Of a stretch of 54,713 bases of DNA, positions 26,699-35,220 are shown in pieces. The notes beneath the pieces are model-generated. The model made no database searches. It was not told the DNA's origin and saw only the letters and a list, made by a program, of their open reading frames with translations. This DNA is from Flavobacteriales bacterium. Its GTDB lineage: Bacteria; Bacteroidota; Bacteroidia; Flavobacteriales_F; PHOS-HE28. The stretch is taken from positions 1 to 54,713 of the forward strand of contig JADLBK010000213.1 in the NCBI GenBank assembly GCA_020847755.1. The letters are read 5' to 3'. Within the stretch, counting starts at the first letter, position 1. The number at the start of each line of letters is the position of its first letter. The position numbers and the translations under genes are program-made.

Positions 26699-27271
26699 AT
26701 GCTTCGAACCCTGTTCTCCGGAATGTTCCTGCTTTCCCTCTTCGGCTGCGGCCGTGCCCAGGGGCCCATCACCCCCGTGGCCCCGGTCGCCCCGTTCCAT
26801 GCACTGAAGGCCACCGACATCACGGGCGCACCGGTCGACCTGTCGGCCTACAAGGGCCATCCCGTGCTCATCGTCAACACCGCGAGCCGCTGCGGCCACA
26901 CCCCGCAATACGCCAAGCTGCAGGAGCTGTACACGCGCTACGAGGCGAAGGGCTTGGTGGTCCTGGGTTTCCCCAGCAACGATTTCCTGCGCCAGGAGCC
27001 GGGTGAGAACGCCGAGATCGCGGAGTTCTGCACGAAGAACTACGGGGTCACCTTTCCCATGATGGCCAAGGTGGAGGTGAAGGGGGAGGGCCGCGACCCG
27101 GTGTACCAGTGGCTCACGCGCAAGGACCTGAACGGCGCGGTGGACAGTAAGGTGAAGTGGAACTTCCAGAAATACCTCGTGGACGGACAGGGCCGCTTGA
27201 TCGGTGTGTTCGATCCCGGCACCGACCCGCTGGACCCGGCCATCACCGCCCTCATCGACGCCAACCTATGA
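26699..27271 (+). CDS. glutathione peroxidase-like thiol peroxidase (copy 1)
   Basis: A 190-aa protein with a signal/lipobox-like N-terminus (FLLSLFGCG) that would place it in the envelope. The peroxidase core has Cys in NTASRCGHTPQY (Cys type, not Sec), Gln in NDFLRQEPGENAEIAEFC and Trp in VKWNFQKYLVDGQG. Family members of this type mostly use thioredoxin to reduce hydroperoxides. It is coupled to copy 2 by ATGA. Confidence 0.92.
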   Translation: MLRTLFSGMFLLSLFGCGRAQGPITPVAPVAPFHALKATDITGAPVDLSAYKGHPVLIVNTASRCGHTPQYAKLQELYTRYEAKGLVVLGFPSNDFLRQEPGENAEIAEFCTKNYGVTFPMMAKVEVKGEGRDPVYQWLTRKDLNGAVDSKVKWNFQKYLVDGQGRLIGVFDPGTDPLDPAITALIDANL

Positions 27272-27852
27272 ACCGCTCCGCCCCGCTGTTGCTCTGCGCG
27301 CTCATGGCCTGTGGCGCACCGCCCAAGGCGACCACGACCACCTCGTCCACTTCGACGGAAGCCACCTCGACCATGCCTGAGTTCCACATGCTTTCGGCCA
27401 CCACCATCGATGGCCGGCCGTTCTCCTTCGAACAGCTCAAGGGGCGTAAGGTGATCATCGTGAACACGGCCAGCGAGTGCGGCTACACGCCGCAATACGC
27501 CCAATTGCAGGAGCTGTACGATGCGCACAAGGACAAGGGGCTTGTGGTGCTCGGCTTCCCCAGCAACGATTTCGGCGGCCAGGAGCCGGGCGCCGAGGCG
27601 GAGATCGCCGCCTTCTGCTCGAAGAACTACGGCGTCACCTTCCCGATGATGAGCAAGGTGCGCACCACGGGCGCCGAGCAGCACCCCGTGTACACCTGGC
27701 TCACCCGTCGCGACCGGAACGGCGTGCTGAACGCGGAGGTGAAGTGGAACTTCCACAAGTTCCTCATCGACGAGCAGGGCGTGCTGCAGAAGGAGCTGCC
27801 GAGCAGTGTGAGCCCGTTGGACCCGGTGGTGCTGGCGTGGGTGGAGGGGTGA
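27268..27852 (+). CDS. glutathione peroxidase-like thiol peroxidase (copy 2)
   Basis: A 194-aa lipoprotein-like paralogue (LLLCALMACGAPP; Thr/Ser-rich linker at about 22-35) with Cys in NTASECGYTPQY, Gln in NDFGGQEPGAEAEIAAFC and Trp in VKWNFHKFLIDEQG. It shares a conserved core with copy 1 but the N-terminal linker and C-terminus differ, so the duplication is old. Both are likely envelope peroxidases, possibly for different lipid hydroperoxides. Confidence 0.92.
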   Translation: MNRSAPLLLCALMACGAPPKATTTTSSTSTEATSTMPEFHMLSATTIDGRPFSFEQLKGRKVIIVNTASECGYTPQYAQLQELYDAHKDKGLVVLGFPSNDFGGQEPGAEAEIAAFCSKNYGVTFPMMSKVRTTGAEQHPVYTWLTRRDRNGVLNAEVKWNFHKFLIDEQGVLQKELPSSVSPLDPVVLAWVEG

Positions 27853-27887
27853 TCGCGGTCCGGTCGGCGGATCATCTTTGCAGCATC

Positions 27888-28613
27888 ATGCACGGCGGAC
27901 CCGTTGACATCCTTTGCATCACCGCACATCCGGATGATGCGGAGATCTCCTGCGCCGGCACCCTGATGCGGCAGATCGAGCTGGGCCACAGCGTGGGTCT
28001 GGTGGAGCTGACGGCCGGCGAGCTCGGCACCCGCGGCAGCGCCACCCTGCGACGCCAGGAGGCCGAGGCGGCCATGAAGGTCATCGGCGCGCGGTTCCGC
28101 TACGACCTGGGCCTGCCCGACGGCTTCTTCCGCTCGGAGCGCGAGGTGCTCCTGAAGGTCGTCACCGTGCTGCGCCTGCACCGGCCGCGCGTGGTGATCA
28201 CCAACGCGGTGCGCGACCGTCATCCCGACCACGGCCGGGGTGCCGATCTGGTGCGGGAGGCCGCGTTCCTCAGCGGCCTGCGGCGCATCGACACCATCTT
28301 CAGCGGCAAGCCGCAGGAGCCCTGGCGGCCCACCACGTTGTTGCACTGCGTGCAGGACAACTGGATCGATCCCGACCTGGTGGTGGACATCACCCCCTTC
28401 TGGGACCGCAAGATGGAGGCGTTGATGTGCTTCCGCTCGCAGTTCTACGACCCCACCAGCACCGAACCGGAGAGCCCGATCGCCACGCGGGAGTTCCTGC
28501 CTTTCCTGGAAGGGCGGCATCGGGCGATGGGTCGCATCATCCATGCGCCGTACGGCGAAGGCTTCACGGTGCAGCGCGCGCCGGGCGTGCGCGATGTGAT
28601 GGAACTGGCGTGA
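27888..28613 (+). CDS. bshB1: bacillithiol biosynthesis deacetylase BshB1
   Basis: A 241-aa LmbE/PIG-L zinc deacetylase that removes acetyl from GlcNAc-malate in bacillithiol synthesis. Zinc ligands are in ITAHPDDAE (AHPDD) and the third His in RHPDHGRG. The family-specific TAGELGTRGSATLRRQEAEAA, LGLPDGFF and HCVQDNWIDPDLVVDI blocks are strong. The start is ATG at 27888, 7 nt after a CATCTTTG box. Neighbouring thiol peroxidases fit a thiol-redox context. Confidence 0.93.
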   Translation: MHGGPVDILCITAHPDDAEISCAGTLMRQIELGHSVGLVELTAGELGTRGSATLRRQEAEAAMKVIGARFRYDLGLPDGFFRSEREVLLKVVTVLRLHRPRVVITNAVRDRHPDHGRGADLVREAAFLSGLRRIDTIFSGKPQEPWRPTTLLHCVQDNWIDPDLVVDITPFWDRKMEALMCFRSQFYDPTSTEPESPIATREFLPFLEGRHRAMGRIIHAPYGEGFTVQRAPGVRDVMELA

Positions 28614-28620
28614 GGTCCGC

Positions 28621-29874
28621 TCAACGCCCCACCAGCCGGAGCAGCCGATCGAGGTCCGCGCGGCCGGGCCGGTGATCGCGGAGGCGGGCACCACTGAGGG
28701 TCGTGAAGCGCCAGCCCTGATAGGCGGCGTTCACCAGGTAGGCCAGCGAGGCGGTCATGGCCGCGCCCAGGGTGCCCCAGGCCGGCACCAGCACCAGGCC
28801 GGCGGCGATCGTCACCATCAGCCCAAGCCCCGAGCCCACGGCGTTGTGCACGTTGCGGCCCACGCCGCTGAAGTAGTGGCTGTAGGCCTGCGAGGCGGCC
28901 ATGCCCACGATGCCGGGGGCGAGGCAGGCCAGCAGGGGGCGCACGCCGGTCACCTCGGGCCCGAAGAGCAGGGCGTACACCGCATCGGGCAGCAGCAGGG
29001 CCACCAGCAGGGCGCCGGCCGCGGCCGCCACCGAGGCCTTGAACACCGTGAGGGTGAGCGCGCGCTGCCGCTCGGCGGACGGCTCGTTGCTCACCGCGCT
29101 GTACAGCACCATGCCCAGGCTCCGCGGCACCAGCCAGGCGCCCTCGGCCAGCTGGGTCGCCACTGAGTACACGCCCAGCGCGGCCAGCCCCAGGAAGTGC
29201 TCGATGAGGTAGTAGGCGAAGCGGTAGTTCAGCAGTTGCATGGTGTTGGCCCCCTGCACGTGCAGCCCCTGCAGCACCATGCGCCGCAGCAGGCCGTCCA
29301 CCCCGGGCAACGCGCGGCCCGGCGCGCGCTGCACCAGGGCCCAGGCGCTGAGGCCCAGCGTGGTGGCGAAGGCCGCATAGGAGGCCTGCACATAGGCCTC
29401 CACCGAAGCGCCTCCCGGTGTGCGCACCAGGGCTGTGAACACGACGAGCAGCACCAGCCCGTGCAGGGCGGTGATGCGGTTGTAGGCCCCGATGCGCTGC
29501 CGGCCGAGCAGCACGTTCAGGTGGATCGTGTAGAACGATTGCATCAGCGCGAGCACCACCACATGGCCGGACATGCCCTCGGGCACCAGCGGAAGCAGCT
29601 TCAGCACGACGAAGGCGACCAGGGCGGTGAGCACGGCCCAGCCGTAGGCGGGCCGAAGCAGGGCCGGCAGCGGGGCGCGCGGCACCAGGTGCACCAGCGC
29701 GCCGCCGCCCACCACGTTGTTCAGCAGTTGCACGAGCGTGATGGCGAGCACGATGAGGCTGATGGCGCCCAGACCCGCCGCGCCCAGCAGATGGCCGGCC
29801 ACCATGATCACCAGCAGGTTCGCCAGCGTGGTCCACGCACGGGCGATCACCGAACCGATGGCGGGGCGGATCAT
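28621..29874 (-). CDS. polysaccharide flippase, MVF/Wzx superfamily
   Basis: A 417-aa membrane protein with about 12 hydrophobic segments, opening VIARAWTTLANLLVIMVAGHLLGAAGLGAISLIVLA, as in oligosaccharide flippases. A motif NYRFAYYLIEHFLGLAALGVYSVATQLAEG is typical. It would move lipid-linked glycan across the inner membrane. It overlaps the formyltransferase-like gene by 4 bp and converges with bshB1 across 7 bp. Confidence 0.9.
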   Translation of the reverse strand: MIRPAIGSVIARAWTTLANLLVIMVAGHLLGAAGLGAISLIVLAITLVQLLNNVVGGGALVHLVPRAPLPALLRPAYGWAVLTALVAFVVLKLLPLVPEGMSGHVVVLALMQSFYTIHLNVLLGRQRIGAYNRITALHGLVLLVVFTALVRTPGGASVEAYVQASYAAFATTLGLSAWALVQRAPGRALPGVDGLLRRMVLQGLHVQGANTMQLLNYRFAYYLIEHFLGLAALGVYSVATQLAEGAWLVPRSLGMVLYSAVSNEPSAERQRALTLTVFKASVAAAAGALLVALLLPDAVYALLFGPEVTGVRPLLACLAPGIVGMAASQAYSHYFSGVGRNVHNAVGSGLGLMVTIAAGLVLVPAWGTLGAAMTASLAYLVNAAYQGWRFTTLSGARLRDHRPGRADLDRLLRLVGR

Positions 29875-31568
29875 GGATGCAGCCGGGCGAAGAGGGTGGA
29901 GAGTTTCCGTTGTCGTTCGCGCGCGGCGCGGTCCGGCACCCGCAGGAAGCGCTTGCCGTCGACGAGCGTCACTTCGCCCACGGCGCTCACCGTGTGCAGG
30001 CCCTTGGAGTAGGCGCAGTTGGTGATGGGGCCCACCGTGCGCACCGCCTCCTCGTGGAAGGCCGTGGGGCTGAGTTCGAGCACGCGGTGGAACACCACGC
30101 GACCCCCGTACGTGAGGCTGCTGTCCTGCCCCGGACGGTACAGGGCACCATGGTGCACGAAGGGCGTGCCGGCCGGACGCGCGGAGCGCACATCGGTCTT
30201 CACCGGGTTCAGGGGATGTGGCAGGAAGGGCCCGTGGAGGTCCGCGGCATGATAGAGGAAGAGCTCGGTGTTGGTGAGCGGCGCCTTGGTGCCGAAGAGC
30301 CACCAACGGCCGTTCCAGTGCACCGGGGTGGGGTCGTACAGCGGCTCCTCCAGCAGGGTGGCCACGGGCTCCATCCGGGAGAGCGTTTCGTCGAGCACAT
30401 AGAGCTGCACACAGCCCAGCGCCGCCTGCTCGGGGATCACGCAGATGCGCCCCTCATGCCGCAGCACGAACGGGTAGGAGAGATGGTGTGGAAGGTCGAG
30501 CAGCGTGCGCGAGCGCTTCAGCACGTTGTCGCGCTTGGGTCGCAGGCGTGCGATCTCGCCTTTGGCGCGCGCATGGTCGTACTTCTCGTACAGCACATGC
30601 AATTGCCCCTCGGCGTCGGTGAACCCGAAGGGATCGGCGCGGAACGAGCGCTCGGCGGGCGCCGGAAGCCAGCGCACGTTCAGGCTGGGCTTCTCCTCCA
30701 GCAGCCGGTGGATCGGCTGGTTCAGCACGCCGATGTTCCACTCCTCGTGCCGCGTGAGCGATGCACGGTGGAAGCGCAGCTTGTTGCGCAGCTGCACGAC
30801 CAGGAAGCGCAGGAAGGTGAGGTTGCCGGGATAGCGCAGGATCGGTGCGGTGGTGCCGCTCTGGCGGCCCTGTGCGGCATCCGGGTCGCCGGCCAGGATG
30901 CGGCGCATGACCAGGGCGGGCCATGCGGCGCTGTGGCGCAGCACGGTGTCCACGGTCTCCCGCAGGGAATGGTCCACCACGCCGAACCAGCCCTTGTGCA
31001 GGATGCGGCCGCCATCCAGCTTCTCGGTGAGCCGCGGTAGCACGGCCCCCATCACCGGTTCGCCGCGCAGGAGCTCCCAGAGGCCGGGAGGGCCGCCGCG
31101 GTAGTGCTCCTCATCGCCGTGGTGGAAGCTCCACACCCCGTGGGTGGCCGCCTCCAGCACCTCGCCCCGCAGGATGTTGAAGCCGAAGCGCAGCAGCACA
31201 TCGGGGCGGTGCGCACGGATGCGGGCGATGTCCTCGGCGCTGAAGTACTGGCCATGGCCGCGGCGTTCCACGGTGCACGCGATCGCCGGCACGCCGTGCA
31301 GCAGTGCGCTCACATACTCGGGCGCCATCGCGGCCGGCCTGAAGTGCTTCCGGCGGTAGCGCAGGTAGAGCGCGATCCGCCAGGGATGGCGAAGGAGCCG
31401 CTGCCCCAGGCTGCGCGGTGCAGCTGGCGTGGGCGTGGGCCGCACCACGAGCACCAGGTCCACGCCATCCACGGCCAGCACGTGGCGCAGGCATTCGGCC
31501 TGCCAGTGCTGCAGCACGGCCCCATCGCACAGCAGGCCCACGCGGAGCCGGGGTTCGGTGGCGTTCAT
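29871..31568 (-). CDS. formyltransferase-like / GINT1-like fusion enzyme
   Basis: A 565-aa two-part protein. Residues about 1-230 look like a formyltransferase N-terminus: LRFGFNILRGEVLEAATHGVWSFHHGDEEHYRGGPPGLWELL (the fold's NxHxxxxxxYxG-like loop, here HHGDEEHYRGG), then GAVLPRLTEKLDGGRIL. Residues about 270-565 look like a five-bladed propeller of the glucosamine-inositolphosphorylceramide transferase 1 N-terminal type: ERSFRADPFGF, LYEKYD, GRWWLFGT and FVHHGALYRPGQDSS. Both parts suggest sugar or lipid tailoring of a surface glycan. It sits between GT4 and flippase genes with 4-bp overlaps. Confidence 0.8.
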   Translation of the reverse strand: MNATEPRLRVGLLCDGAVLQHWQAECLRHVLAVDGVDLVLVVRPTPTPAAPRSLGQRLLRHPWRIALYLRYRRKHFRPAAMAPEYVSALLHGVPAIACTVERRGHGQYFSAEDIARIRAHRPDVLLRFGFNILRGEVLEAATHGVWSFHHGDEEHYRGGPPGLWELLRGEPVMGAVLPRLTEKLDGGRILHKGWFGVVDHSLRETVDTVLRHSAAWPALVMRRILAGDPDAAQGRQSGTTAPILRYPGNLTFLRFLVVQLRNKLRFHRASLTRHEEWNIGVLNQPIHRLLEEKPSLNVRWLPAPAERSFRADPFGFTDAEGQLHVLYEKYDHARAKGEIARLRPKRDNVLKRSRTLLDLPHHLSYPFVLRHEGRICVIPEQAALGCVQLYVLDETLSRMEPVATLLEEPLYDPTPVHWNGRWWLFGTKAPLTNTELFLYHAADLHGPFLPHPLNPVKTDVRSARPAGTPFVHHGALYRPGQDSSLTYGGRVVFHRVLELSPTAFHEEAVRTVGPITNCAYSKGLHTVSAVGEVTLVDGKRFLRVPDRAARERQRKLSTLFARLHP

Positions 31569-32707
31569 CGGGCCTGTTGGAGGGCGCGCAGCAGGGTCCG
31601 GCCCACGGCGTCCGGTCCGTAGCGGTCGTTCACCCCGGCGCGGATGGCGTCGGGGCGGTAGCGGTCGGCCTCGCGGGTGAGCCGCACCAGCGCGTCGGCC
31701 AGCGCGGCGTCATCGTCCACGGGGATCAACAGGCCGTTCATCGGGGTGATGAACGCTTCGGGGCCGCCACAGCGTGTGGCGATCACCGGACGCCCTTGCG
31801 CCAACGCCTCGCCTGTCACCACGCTGAAGGTCTCCACCCGGCTGTTCACCACCACGGCGAAGGTGCGGGCCATGTGGTCGAGCACGGCGCTGTTGGGCAG
31901 GCGGCCGAGGAACCGCACGTGGTCGGCCAGTCCGAGGGTGCGCGCCAACGCCTCCAGTTCGGCGCGGTCCGGGCCATCGCCGATCACGGTGAGGCGGAGC
32001 GAGGGCTCGTGCGCACGGGCCCGGGCCAGCGCGCGCAGCACGCCGCTCACCCGCTTGATGCGGTCCACCAGGTCGGCCACCATCAGGAAGTGGCCCGGCA
32101 GGCCGGCGGGCGGCAGCGGGCGGTCGAGCCCCGGGATGGTGTTGGGCACCACCACCGCCTCGGTGCACAGGCCGTGGCGCACGAGGGCCGCGCCCAGGTG
32201 GGGGCTCACGGCGATGAAGGCGCGGGCGCGGCGGGCGATGGCGCGGACGAAGGCCTTGAAGAGCGGTCCTTTCCGGGCGAAGGTGCCGTCCAGGTATTCG
32301 CTGCTCTGTTCCGCCAGCACGAAGGGGATGCCGCGTCGGCGCAGGCGCAGGGCCACCAACGCGGGCCGCACCAGGATGTAGGCCAGCACCAGGTCCACGG
32401 CCGGGCGCTCACGCTCCAGGACCTGCAGTGCGCGCGCGGCGGTGCGCAGGTGGCGCCACAGGTTGACGGCCTTGCGCAGCGGCGCCAGCGGCCAGGTGCA
32501 GGCGCGGTACACAGCGCGCAGCTCCCACAGCCCGTCGACGGTGCCGGACGTGAGGGTCATCGGAGCGGGGGCATCGGGATCGGCCTGTACCACCAGCACG
32601 CTCACCGGCGTATGGCGGGCCAGCGCCAGGGCCTGCTTGCGGATGAAGTCGCCCAACTGCGGGTCGCGGGGACCGGGGTACCACTTGGGGATCAGGAGCA
32701 CATGCAT
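31565..32707 (-). CDS. glycosyltransferase family 4
   Basis: A 380-aa GT-B enzyme. It starts MHVLLIPKWYPGPRDPQLGDFIRKQALALA, typical of GT4, and ends with the donor-binding EALAQGRPVIATRCGGPEAFI block and LTVIGDGPDRAELEALARTLGLADHVRFLG. It likely builds the surface glycan moved by the flippase two genes downstream. ATG at 32707 is preceded 8 nt upstream by a TACCTTGC box, so it leads the three-gene operon. Confidence 0.92.
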   Translation of the reverse strand: MHVLLIPKWYPGPRDPQLGDFIRKQALALARHTPVSVLVVQADPDAPAPMTLTSGTVDGLWELRAVYRACTWPLAPLRKAVNLWRHLRTAARALQVLERERPAVDLVLAYILVRPALVALRLRRRGIPFVLAEQSSEYLDGTFARKGPLFKAFVRAIARRARAFIAVSPHLGAALVRHGLCTEAVVVPNTIPGLDRPLPPAGLPGHFLMVADLVDRIKRVSGVLRALARARAHEPSLRLTVIGDGPDRAELEALARTLGLADHVRFLGRLPNSAVLDHMARTFAVVVNSRVETFSVVTGEALAQGRPVIATRCGGPEAFITPMNGLLIPVDDDAALADALVRLTREADRYRPDAIRAGVNDRYGPDAVGRTLLRALQQAR

Positions 32708-32764
32708 CGCCCGGCGCAAGGTAGGCAGCCCCTGCGGGCCGATCGGAGCAACGGCATGGCGGCG

Positions 32765-32772
32765 TATATTTG
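32765..32772 (+). promoter_or_regulatory. -7 promoter box of the tRNA-His gene
   Basis: TATATTTG, a perfect Bacteroidota TAnnTTTG box, 29 nt before the tRNA 5' end. No clean TTTG -33 box is seen at the expected distance. Confidence 0.75.
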
Positions 32773-32801
32773 CGGCCCCGTTGCTCCCGCGATGGGGACA
32801 T

Positions 32802-32876
<75 letters not shown>

Positions 32877-32885
32877 CGAAGGACG

Positions 32886-32908
32886 AAGCCCCGTGAGGGG
32901 CTTTGTTC
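32886..32908 (+). terminator. terminator after tRNA-His
   Basis: AAGCCCC, loop GTGA and GGGGCTT (32886-32903) followed by TGTT. It begins 9 nt after the tRNA. Confidence 0.75.
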
Positions 32909-32951
32909 GTTCCGGGTGGAAGCGTTCCCGCGGCGCGGCTAGGGGAAACAC

Positions 32952-32978
32952 GAACGCCCCGCACAAGGCGGGGCGTTC
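32952..32978 (-). terminator. terminator of the peroxiredoxin gene
   Basis: A perfect 11-bp stem GAACGCCCCGC / GCGGGGCGTTC around ACAAG. It lies 18 bp after the peroxiredoxin stop on the minus strand and probably also shields it from tRNA transcription. Confidence 0.75.
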
Positions 32979-32996
32979 ACGATCTGCGGCCGTGGC

Positions 32997-33647
32997 TCAG
33001 GCCAGCTGCTTCTTCGCCAGGTAGAAGTCCACCTTCTCCAGGCTCTCATCCTTCAGGCGGGCATCCAGGTCCTTCAGGGTCTTGGGCGGCGGGATGATCA
33101 CCTTGTCGCCCTTGCGCCAGTTCACCGGCATCGCGCAGGCGTGGGCATCGGCGGTCTGCAGGGCCTCCAGCACGCGCATGATCTCGTCCATGTTGCGCCC
33201 CACGTTCAGCGGGTAGTACATGATCAGGCGGATGGTGGCGGCGGGGTCGATGAAGAAGACCGCGCGCACCGCCGCCGTGTTGCTCGTGTTCTCGTGCAGC
33301 ATGCCGTACAGCTTGGACACGCGCATGTCGATGTCGGCGATGATCGGGAAGTCCAGGTACACGCCGGTGCGCTCGCGCACGTTCTGCACCCAGGCCACGT
33401 GGCTGTGGATGCTGTCGATGCTGAGGCCGATCAACCGGGTCTTGTGCGCGGCGAACCAGTCCTTGTGCCGCGCGAACTCGCTCAACTCGGTGGTGCACAC
33501 CGGGGTGAAGTCCGCCGGATGGCTGAACAGGATGGTCCAGTGGTCCTTGATGTACTCACTGAATTTCAACGGACCGTGCGTGGTGTTGGCCTCGAAATCG
33601 GGGGCCTTGTCGCCGATGCGCGGCATGCTCGGGATGGGGGTTTCCAT
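32997..33647 (-). CDS. 1-Cys (Prx6-type) peroxiredoxin
   Basis: A 216-aa cytosolic peroxidase. The peroxidatic Cys51 sits in SHPADFTPVCTTEL, the Prx6-type version of the motif. Supporting blocks are GLSIDSIHSHVAW, FPIIADIDMRVSKLYGML and PLNVGRNMDEIMRVLEALQ. A second Cys (HACAMPV) could resolve or be chance. It starts at ATG 33647, 21 nt after a perfect TAGCTTTG box; an upstream in-frame start would add about eight residues. Confidence 0.94.
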   Translation of the reverse strand: METPIPSMPRIGDKAPDFEANTTHGPLKFSEYIKDHWTILFSHPADFTPVCTTELSEFARHKDWFAAHKTRLIGLSIDSIHSHVAWVQNVRERTGVYLDFPIIADIDMRVSKLYGMLHENTSNTAAVRAVFFIDPAATIRLIMYYPLNVGRNMDEIMRVLEALQTADAHACAMPVNWRKGDKVIIPPPKTLKDLDARLKDESLEKVDFYLAKKQLA

Positions 33648-33668
33648 GGGTCGTTGGATCTGCAGCGG

Positions 33669-33676
33669 CAAAGCTA
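33669..33676 (-). promoter_or_regulatory. -7 promoter box of the peroxiredoxin gene
   Basis: TAGCTTTG on the minus strand, perfect TAnnTTTG, 21 nt before the ATG. Confidence 0.7.
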
Positions 33677-33724
33677 ACCGGGCCTTTTCGGTGCGGAGGT
33701 GATGAGGGTCACCGAGGGGAGGTG

Positions 33725-33741
33725 CGGTTGAAAACTATTTC
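33725..33741 (+). repeat. 17-bp direct repeat, copy 1
   Basis: CGGTTGAAAACTATTTC, identical at 35157-35173. Each copy lies about 50-65 bp before the start of a PNGSFEEY-type gene and marks the left edge of a duplicated unit. Confidence 0.8.
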
Positions 33742-33791
33742 CAGTCCGACCGGATAGAATTGGTCGTTGTTGAAGTATAGCTTGTGTGCTG

Positions 33792-34787
33792 ATGAAACGA
33801 ACGTTGCCATTTCTGTTGGTTGGGCTATTGAGGCTTCCCGGCGTAGCGCAGAACCTCGTACCCAATGGGAGTTTCGAAGAGTACGATACATGTGCGTCAC
33901 CGCTGGTCGGCTATGGTATGTATGCTACTGGTTGGCTGAACCTGCATACCCAGTCAGCCGATTACTTCAATGCATGCAATACGGGAGGCGTTGTGGATGT
34001 GCCCTACAGCCAGTTCGGGTACCAGTATCCGGCGGATGGAGACGCATATGTGGGCATGGCGACGGCCTTCCCTGGATTGGATTGGTACCGGGAGATGGTG
34101 GGCATCGAATTGACCGAGCCCTTGCAGCCGGGTGTTCCAGTGTGCCTCTCGTTCAAGATGGCCGTGGGTGGTTTCGGAAGCTGGAGTGGCAACTCGAGCT
34201 TCAGAACGAGCAAGGGAGTGGGGCTGAAGTTCCTCACTCAGCTGCCCACCGACTGGCAGAGCTACCTCTACCCCAACAGCGCCGCACTGTTCTTGGATGA
34301 AGTACCCACGGATACCTCTCAATGGTATGCGGTGTCAGGTACATACACGCCTGATTCGGCTTACACCCATTTGGTGGTGGGTAATTTCTTCTCCGATTCG
34401 ATCAGCGAAGTCACCATCTTGGATTCGACAGGATTTGGAACGTTTGAGGCGTCTTACGCATTCATCGACGATGTGCGTGCATCCTTTACCTTATCTTATT
34501 GCACCCAAGAAGTAGGCGTTGAGGAGGCGGGTATGGAGGCGCTGATGGCCTACCCTGTGCCGTGCTCAGATATGCTGCGGGTGCGCATTCGTGAAGGTGC
34601 TGTGCGGCCCCTTCACTATTCCCTGCGCGATATGGCGGGCCGGGAATTGGTGCACGGGCTACCGGAACCCGATGCTGGGGAGTTCATAATCAACACCCAG
34701 CACCTGCCCAGCGGGGTCTACGTACTCCAAGTGACCACAACGCAAGGGAGCTTGCCCGCCCTTTCTGTCATCCATGTATCACCCTAA
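33792..34787 (+). CDS. PNGSFEEY-type secreted protein with T9SS sorting domain (copy 1)
   Basis: A 331-aa exported protein. The signal peptide ends in PGVAQ and the mature start is NLVPNGSFEEYDTC, as in many Bacteroidota carbohydrate-binding-like (CBM/galactose-binding-fold) proteins. DYFNACN, VPYSQFGYQYPADGDAYVGM and SYAFIDDVRASF are further family marks. The last 75 residues (AYPVPCSDMLRVRI, LPSGVYVLQVTT) form a T9SS type A sorting domain. ATG at 33792 follows a TAGCTTGT box by 6 nt. It is less GC-rich than the flanks. The paralogue at 35221 is about half identical. Confidence 0.85.
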   Translation: MKRTLPFLLVGLLRLPGVAQNLVPNGSFEEYDTCASPLVGYGMYATGWLNLHTQSADYFNACNTGGVVDVPYSQFGYQYPADGDAYVGMATAFPGLDWYREMVGIELTEPLQPGVPVCLSFKMAVGGFGSWSGNSSFRTSKGVGLKFLTQLPTDWQSYLYPNSAALFLDEVPTDTSQWYAVSGTYTPDSAYTHLVVGNFFSDSISEVTILDSTGFGTFEASYAFIDDVRASFTLSYCTQEVGVEEAGMEALMAYPVPCSDMLRVRIREGAVRPLHYSLRDMAGRELVHGLPEPDAGEFIINTQHLPSGVYVLQVTTTQGSLPALSVIHVSP

Positions 34788-35020
34788 AAAACGCTCGGAT
34801 CATGAGAACGCGAATTTGCTCATTGGCCGGTCTTGTAGCTTTCTTTACCGCGACGGTGGTCGTGGCGCAAGATGCGGATCATCTGACCACCAACGGACTT
34901 GGACAGTCGTTTCTGGCGCCGGATGCCCTTGTTCCGGGAGGGCTCGGTGTCCTGCCCGTGAACCTCACCGTTGGCACCGCCGCTGGCCTCAACGCCACCC
35001 TCCGCGTCCGCGGCGACCAA

Positions 35021-35136
35021 TTGCCGGTGAACGATGCGTTCGTCGGTACATCCCTCGCCACCTTCCGCACGGATGTGGGCAATGGGAACAACCAGAACTG
35101 GAGCATGGTACGGGGCACACTGGAGATCGGGCGGCT
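35021..35136 (+). repeat. 116-bp perfect direct repeat, copy 1
   Basis: Identical base for base to 36436-36551. On both sides substitutions appear within a few bases, while the linked PNGSFEEY genes have diverged widely. This pattern suggests gene conversion or strong constraint. Confidence 0.9.
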
Positions 35137-35156
35137 GTGGCACGCAGGAAGGCGAA

Positions 35157-35173
35157 CGGTTGAAAACTATTTC
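35157..35173 (+). repeat. 17-bp direct repeat, copy 2
   Basis: Second copy of CGGTTGAAAACTATTTC, inside the broken end of the truncated gene and upstream of the second PNGSFEEY gene. It marks the duplication junction. Confidence 0.8.
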
Positions 35174-35220
35174 GGGTGCTGAGGTGGACAATTCAGAACA
35201 CGCGGAGCATAGCTTGGGAC

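Larger units (their letters stand above)
34802..35182 (+). pseudogene. truncated tail-fibre-like gene (copy of 36220-38736)
   Basis: A 126-codon frame with its own signal peptide (SLAGLVAFFTATVVVAQ). It matches the N-terminal part of the 838-aa protein at 36220: LNATLRVRGDQLPVND is followed by an identical stretch to GRLWH. At about 35140 the homology stops and the sequence changes to the upstream region of the next gene (17-bp repeat at 35157), giving a 9-residue unrelated tail. It is the remnant left by a tandem duplication. It could still be made as a short secreted peptide. Confidence 0.75.
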
